NCBI GenBank assembly: GCA_019914995.1
Contig: CM034137.1
Span: 558,001-622,000 of the forward strand
Reading direction: 5' to 3'
Origin: Acanthochlamys bracteata
Lineage: Eukaryota > Streptophyta > Magnoliopsida > Pandanales > Velloziaceae
Length of the DNA: 64,000 nt
In this document: positions 57,818-64,000 of the stretch, one piece after another
Numbering within the stretch: the first letter of the stretch is position 1
Layout of the letters: every line of letters starts with the position of its first letter
Translations under genes and position numbers: made by a program
The notes under the pieces: generated by a model
The model's input: the letters and a program-made list of their open reading frames with translations, nothing else
Databases searched by the model: none
What the model was told of the DNA's origin: nothing

Positions 57818-60800
57818 CTACCTTCTCTGGAAGTTGAGAAATTTGATTGCCAAAGCAAAAACTACAGCAAAGATCACGCAGAATACTACGACCATCAACC
57901 CAGCGTAGCCTAGCAAGTCATGTCTGTACCCGAAATGCTCTGAGAGAAATTTTCTTATGCTCAATGAATGTGTCCCGTCTGCAAGCAACATTTTCTGGTC
58001 CACATCTCCGAACTGAGATGTTAAAAGTCCGTATAAACTCCATGATATCGGGTCTGCCCAGTAATACCAACTCCACCATCCAGGTATCCGCTACATAAAT
58101 TAAAACGAAAGAATTTAGATAAATTTATGTATTTGTCGAGGTCGGGTTGAGACGCATTGTAGAGCAGATATTCTTTTACCTTGTGCGAAATCATGAACCC
58201 GCTGAAGAGATTCCAGAGCGTGTAGAATGGTGCAGCAAAGATTGGTGCAACGTTGTGGTTGGGAGTGATCGCAACAGTCATCATGCCGAAAAATGTGAAG
58301 TACAACAATGTAAAGTACATGAAAAAAATGTACCATAAGAATTTTATCGTCGTCCATTCAAAAGAGGCCATTGCGTAGAATATGGTCCCGTACATAATAG
58401 TCTGAACAAGGATGTACGGGAACTCGATGGAAACCTGAACATCAAAGGAAACGAAACTTCATCAGAATGATGTTAACAGTAGATCTCCAATAGATAATTC
58501 TGCAACAAATTTACCTGAGCAAGTGCGAACGGTAGTGCAGAGTACATTCCAGCGGCCCTCTCACGATACGATACGAACCTTTCAATGGAAACCACAGGTT
58601 GAACACCACTGGCATTTGTAATCCCAAGAAACAAAACAGCAGCGTACATTGATCCCATGGCGTTGAAAATGTCCTGCTGCCTTTCCCTGCAATAAACATC
58701 CGGTTCGAATCAGAAAATCAAAGGAAACAGTTCACCAACCAACTTTCTAACCGGAATTATGCATGCTGTAAAAGTAGAAGCTCAGCATTGTCTAGTTCTA
58801 AGAAAGACATTTACTTTCAACTTTGCAATGTCTACTCAGTAACATGTTCAAAAGGGATAGAAACCATCTATCCGCCGATCTACTTAAGACGACACTCATA
58901 TGGGAACCATGTGACAAGGCACAAGCATTGAAAAAATTATCTTCGATGAACAGGAGTATTGTTTGGCATTGGGCAAATACCTTTTGGAACCAAAGCCCCA
59001 ACAGATTGATCCGAACATCAAAGAAATGACCATAGTATAGAAGAAGCGGACTGCAGTGTATCGTGGATTCCTCCAATATGATAGATTTTGCTTCCAGAGG
59101 CAGGCAAGATATTGACCAAAAAATGGCTGGGAATACTTTGAAGAGAAACACAGTTCTTTCGTTTCACTGTTTGGTTTGCTCAAGATTTCAACTAACTCTG
59201 CGTTCTGCCTGAAAAATAACAGTGTCAATAGTTAGTAGACAAGACATTTTACATACTTGCTAAGCTCGAGATTACGGCATCATAAGAATTAACATACCGG
59301 AATAATTTAGAACTACGATAATATTCTGCAAAGTCTATTCCGAGATGACGTTCCATGGCAGGAGATGTCACCTCTAGCATCCATGCAGCTGGGTTGTATC
59401 CATCTTTTATTTTTGGAATTCCATCAATTGCCTGACAATGGAATGCGGTCAAGTTGAAAGAACTGCCTTTTACACAGAGAGGATCATTCAGTCTACATTT
59501 ACATTACAGGACTAATAAGTTACCTCAAAATACTCGATCAGATTCTGAGAGTTATGCCCAAGAGGACCAGCATATATTAGCAGTCCTCCACGCTTCATAA
59601 ATAAGAGCTACACGGAAGAATTAATAAACGATTCAGATATAAAAAGGTGCATATATAGGATTTAAAGTATGCTTTGCAACATCTGGCTATGCAAGCCAAT
59701 CGCATTTAACTTCTGACCATCAATATGACAGCTTGACTTGTTTGTTGGCTACAATCACCTACTGACACCAAATTCCTAATTGTAACAACAGGTATAGGTA
59801 TATAACAGACTTATAGCTTGCACAAATAACCAGGATTTTAGTTGAACAACTGTAAATGCATTACAATATTAGATGATTCCTAGAGGTACCTCATCAAAGG
59901 ACTCAAAGATGTCAATGCTCGGCTGATGAATTGTACATACAATTGTACGTCCGGTATTCACAATGTTCCTTACAGTCCTCATTACGATGGCCGCGGCCCT
60001 TGCATCCAGCCCAGAAGTTGGCTCATCCATAAACACAATTGAGGGATTTGCTACAAGTTCAACAGCAATTGTTAGCCTCTTGCGTTGCTCTGTTGACAGA
60101 CCATCCACACCTGGTAATCCAACAAGGGCTCCACGTAAAGGAGTGAGCTCTACAAGTTCCATTACCTCTTCTACAAATGCCTAAAGGACAAATACCTTGA
60201 GTTAGAACAAGAAAGGGCATTGCTATAAACAATATGAATAAGCAAGTAACTTTCAGAAATTTACCCTTTGTGTATCTAAGTTGACATGAGTGGGCAGCCT
60301 AAGCCATGCAGAAAATAGGAGAGATTCATAAACAGTCATACAAGGCGAATGGACATCATTCTGTTCGCAGTATCCAGATATTCTTGCAAATGTTTCTTGG
60401 TTTTTAGGATAACCAGAAATGGTGATATTTCCTTCAATAACTCCTCCTGTCTTTCTACCAGCTAAAACATCCATAAGGGTTGTTTTACCAGCACCACTAA
60501 CCCCGACTAGTGCTGTCAGCACTGCAGGACGAAATGCGCCAGTGACATTAACCAGCAACTGCAAGCGATCTTCCGTAATACCTTGTTGCTTGAGCTCCTG
60601 CACATGGAACGGAAAGACTAATGAAAACCAGCAACTTATTACTGTTACCTCATGAAATTCCTAAAATTGTTGTTGTGTAGTTACCACTGGTACATCCACA
60701 TAATAATTGATGTTGCTAAAGCACATGGAATGGGGATGGAAAGGAAGAACCATGCCCTTCTGCTTCTGGCCGTTATCCTCTGCATCATACAATGAACATA

Positions 60801-63555
60801 AATTCAAACATACGCAGAACATAAGCTGCAATCATAAATTCAAACATATGCAGAATTTAGAATAAGCTGCCACCAGAAAGTGGAGTGTACAAAGTATGGG
60901 CTGCAATAGTAATTAGTAACTAGTTAGTAATAATCTCCATGACTGCAAACATGGTGAAACCATCCTCATAATCATTAGTAGAAATTATAAGCATTTATCG
61001 TGAGGAAGTATGTGCATAAGAATTTGCTTTTAAGATAGATGTTGATCCAAAACTGTCCTTCAAAATGTGCATGCTTAGTATCCAAATGCAATCGCAGGTT
61101 GGTCTTTCACTCACCAGCATATTTGGATCCTGGTAGTGGAAGTTTAAACTATTTAGATAAAAAATTCAACTACGAGCCGCCCAGTTGATTAGGCGGACGT
61201 TTAGGCTATATTTGATCCTGCAATAACTACATAGTACATAGATGTCCTAATTCCTTGCAGTTAAATTAAAAAATAATAAAATAAAATACCCAACCTGAAA
61301 GTATACTTGGATGTAGATATGAGCTTAGCTTGATGTTGTTCTCCTCTTTACTTGTTCGATTCTTGTACTGGATATCATCTTTGGATACCACGGCTTGTTG
61401 CCTCCCAAGAGCTATGCCGAACATCAAAATCAGTAATCTAATTCGTTAAAATCATGAAAGCATGACATGAACTTAGAAGAAAACTTACGATTGAGAAGGG
61501 CTAAGGCTGAGGTAAACAGGATATTGAAGAAAATCGCATAGCCAAATAAAGCACCAACTCCAATCCAAAACCAGCAACTTTCCGTAAACAAGCCATATGC
61601 TTTCAAAACTGCCTCACCTAAAGATGTATCACTATCATGTTTAAATTTCTGCCATCCAAATAATGTCAATCAGTCTACACAGTTGACCTCAAGTTGTGAG
61701 GAAAAAGTGGAATTCATACATCTTCAACTATATGATAAAAATAGACTTTAATACAGCTACTTTTAAGGTAACTCATTTGAAATACCTTATGCCATGAATG
61801 CCCAAGCAGCTCATTGATTGAAATTGCATTCTGTGCATACATCAAAGGTGAGAACCAATAGCCCCAAATCCACCATTTTGGTATGCTATCTGTTAGAGCT
61901 TGTGACAATTAGTGGGCAGTGGGAAACAACAATTAAAGTGATGTGATAAAATATTCTAACCTTTAGATACAATAAATCCTCCTAATATCATGACTACTAA
62001 TAGCGTGAAAGATCCAAATGTGTTGGAAACTATCATATTTCGGGCCAAGGACGCAATTACTCGGAAAAGAGGTAGTGACATTTGGTGTAAAAAGAAAAGT
62101 GCCAGGAATTGGGCCAGAAATCTGCAAAACAACAGATATGGATTACATTACAAAATCATGCTCGGCTATAATATAATAACTAACATTGAGTCTCAAGACA
62201 TTACCTGGTTACTTGTGGATCATAACCAACTACATAATATGTAATTGCCACCCATATGGCAGACTCTATTATTGAAGTTGGAATGCTCAAAAGCCATGCT
62301 GAAAGTGTATATGCCCAAGGAGGATAAAAATGTAAATCCCTGTGTTTGTAAAGCACTGGAAGCTTTGTAATCAACATTGAAACTTCTGTGAAGCCATTAA
62401 ATAAGATCATGACCGTCGAAAAGTACAAAGACCCAAGAAAGACAAATCCATCATCCACTGTTTCTTTGTGCATCGTTGACCGGAAGAAAACTGTCATCAC
62501 GATGAGTGCCACAATTCCAAGCTGCAAAAAGAGCAGGAAAAAGAAAAGGATATCCTGTTGAAATATGATGTGTAATGTATTCAACACAACATATAAAATC
62601 AAAATGACAGATGAATTTTAAAACTTGCAGTCACTTCATGCAATAATCTGTAGTCAGACATTGTCTCTTTACCTGCACAAACTTGAACACATAGATGAAG
62701 GAATTCCTCTTCATCAATAGCAGCTGCCATGAGAAATTGATCTTCAAAAGATCAAGCCTTCTAACACCATACTTGGAAGTTGAGAGAGCAGCTGGGTGGT
62801 TATCATTTTTGTCATATGGCAGAGCTAACTCATCAGACAATCTCTTACCAACACGAAAGGCACGGAAAGCTTCAACAAACTTTGATACAGGTACATAGCT
62901 ATATGGAAGCTCATACACGTACCAATACTGCCTCTGGTCTTTCTTTGATGTGACCTGCATTGAGAATAATCAACGACAAGAACTACTAACTAACGGAGTA
63001 ATGGAAAAATATTCAAGGGAAGAGCGCATTCTGCTTACTTCTTGTAAGAAATCAGCCACATTTTTACGCTCAGGACACTTAAAGCCCATCGCCGAAAAGA
63101 AATCAACAGCAGCCTCACGAGGTCCTTGATAGACTATCTGACCTCCAGATATGAGAATGACATCATCAAACAACTCATAAGTTTCTGGGGCTGGTTGCAA
63201 CAGAGAGATGATCGTGGTCCCATCAAGTGCATGTGTTGAATGTTTGAGGTATTTGATGATCTGAAAAGTGGTTGAGCTATCCAGCCCTGTTGATATCTCA
63301 TCCATAAACAAAACTCTTGCTGGCCCCACTAGTAGTTCACCTGCATATCATTCCCAGAAAGCTGATGAAAATGAAGATTACCACCATACAGTATCAATTG
63401 TAATTATGAAAGGGATTTCAAGGATACTCAAAGAAGAGAATGAAAAACAGCAATAAGGGTTTACCTGTTGTGAGTCTCTTCTTTTGTCCTCCTGAGATCC
63501 CTTTAATCATCTCATCTCCAACCAATGTATCAGCGCATATATCCAACCCTAAAAT
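57818..63555 (-). CDS. ABCG32: Full-size ABCG (PDR) transporter, ABCG32/PEC1-like (partial at right edge)
   Basis: Seventeen 3' exons visible on the minus strand, 1132 codons plus stop. Exons: 63465-63555, 63039-63340, 62673-62954, 62205-62521, 61961-62121, 61786-61889, 61489-61648, 61295-61411, 60685-60779, 60265-60597, 59890-60180, 59524-59607, 59298-59431, 58981-59208, 58515-58686, 58180-58434, 57818-58090. Starts inside NBD1 at [20 protein letters not shown] and keeps its signature and Walker B ([14 protein letters not shown]). TMD1 follows, then NBD2 ([31 protein letters not shown]) and TMD2, ending [49 protein letters not shown] and the [12 protein letters not shown] linker match Arabidopsis ABCG32, which exports cutin precursors. 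The first exons lie beyond 64000. No frameshift seen; phases sum correctly. Confidence 0.9.
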
Positions 63556-64000
63556 CTTGGCTAGTTGAAATTCAGCAATTTAGGAAACCAGAGAAAGCAA
63601 GATAGTTCATAATGAATATCTTGGATGGAATAATTTGTTAAGTATTACAGCCCTACCGTCGGTGACTGCAAGTGTTTACGTAAAGGTTAGTGGATTTTGA
63701 AATAAAAAGTACAGGATATTTTCATCTCATTTTAAGATGTGCATGCTTCAGTAGTTTTCTATATTCCTTTAACATGTACTGATCCATGTAGATCTCAGAA
63801 ATATGAAAAGATTTTCTTATAATTGGGAAGTTTCCTATAAAATCACCATGAACCCAAAGAAAACCAATGCGGAATGCCCCTTGTTGAAAACATATTGCAT
63901 AAAGAATGTAACCTTCCTACCTACTTATGGGGGAAACAGATAAAGGATGTTATCATGCCATTATTCATTAAAAAATGCCTTTTTCTGCTACTTACTTTAT
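63556..64000 (-). other. Intron of the ABCG32-like gene
   Basis: No exon recognisable up to the window edge. The next upstream exon expected in this family (ending TDYIxK) is not found here, so this intron is at least 445 bp. Confidence 0.6.

Noticed and set aside
63571-64000. Search for the next ABCG32 exon (TDYIxK)
   Set aside because: No matching peptide with splice sites on the minus strand; treated as intron.
1-64000. CRISPR arrays, bacterial operons, rRNA genes or viral insertions
   Set aside because: No regularly spaced repeats, no rRNA sequence and no viral proteins recognised; the window is ordinary plant nuclear DNA.

Overview
This is a window of nuclear DNA from a flowering plant, most likely a eudicot. 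The evidence is short exons split by GT-AG introns, AT-rich intergenic DNA, a cytosolic-type tRNA-Trp, and plant-specific families: PPR, NPH3, GRAS/DELLA, GARP/HHO, full-size ABCG (PDR) transporters and a RABA5 GTPase. Many best matches recalled from memory are Arabidopsis proteins. The exact species cannot be told from the sequence.

Layout, left to right. 0-12 kb: the first exon of a plastid-type DUF2358 protein (-), a caffeoyl shikimate esterase/monoacylglycerol lipase-like hydrolase (-), a small LTR retroelement (TRIM), an unassigned region that looks partly exonic, an intronless PLS-type PPR protein (+) and tRNA-Trp(CCA) (-). 12-21 kb is rich in damaged genes: a GDP-fucose transporter (GFT1-like) broken by a 2-bp excess, a PPR relic, and a plastid ATP/ADP translocase (NTT) with its middle deleted. 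It ends with a BTB-less NPH3-family gene that uses a probable GC-AG intron, followed by a tiny second PPR relic. 21-29 kb: long AT-rich stretches carrying a dispersed MITE-like repeat family, and one DELLA/GRAS gene with an altered DELLA motif. 29-42 kb: a nine-exon RRM protein, a HHO/NIGT1-type GARP transcription factor and a RABA5a-like small GTPase, all on +. 43-64 kb: an intact 23-exon PDR transporter of the ABCG40 type (+), a PDR relic just behind it (+), a PP2C phosphatase (-), and the 3' seventeen exons of a second PDR transporter resembling ABCG32/PEC1 (-), which runs off the right edge.

The genes do not form an operon-like unit; plant neighbours are mostly functionally independent. 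Themes are phenylpropanoid/cuticle and small-molecule export (CSE, two ABCG-PDRs), Golgi and trans-Golgi traffic (GDP-fucose transport, RABA5), gibberellin and nitrate/phosphate signalling (DELLA, HHO) and organelle biology (PPR, NTT, DUF2358).

I did not find a convincing new multi-gene system. The most informative oddities are the two disabled transporter genes, the degenerate DELLA motif, the TRIM element with a recognisable primer-binding site and near-perfect target duplication, the MITE-like family with 3-bp flanking duplications, and two regions (6.3-9.1 kb and 33.1-33.6 kb) that look partly coding but that I cannot name.
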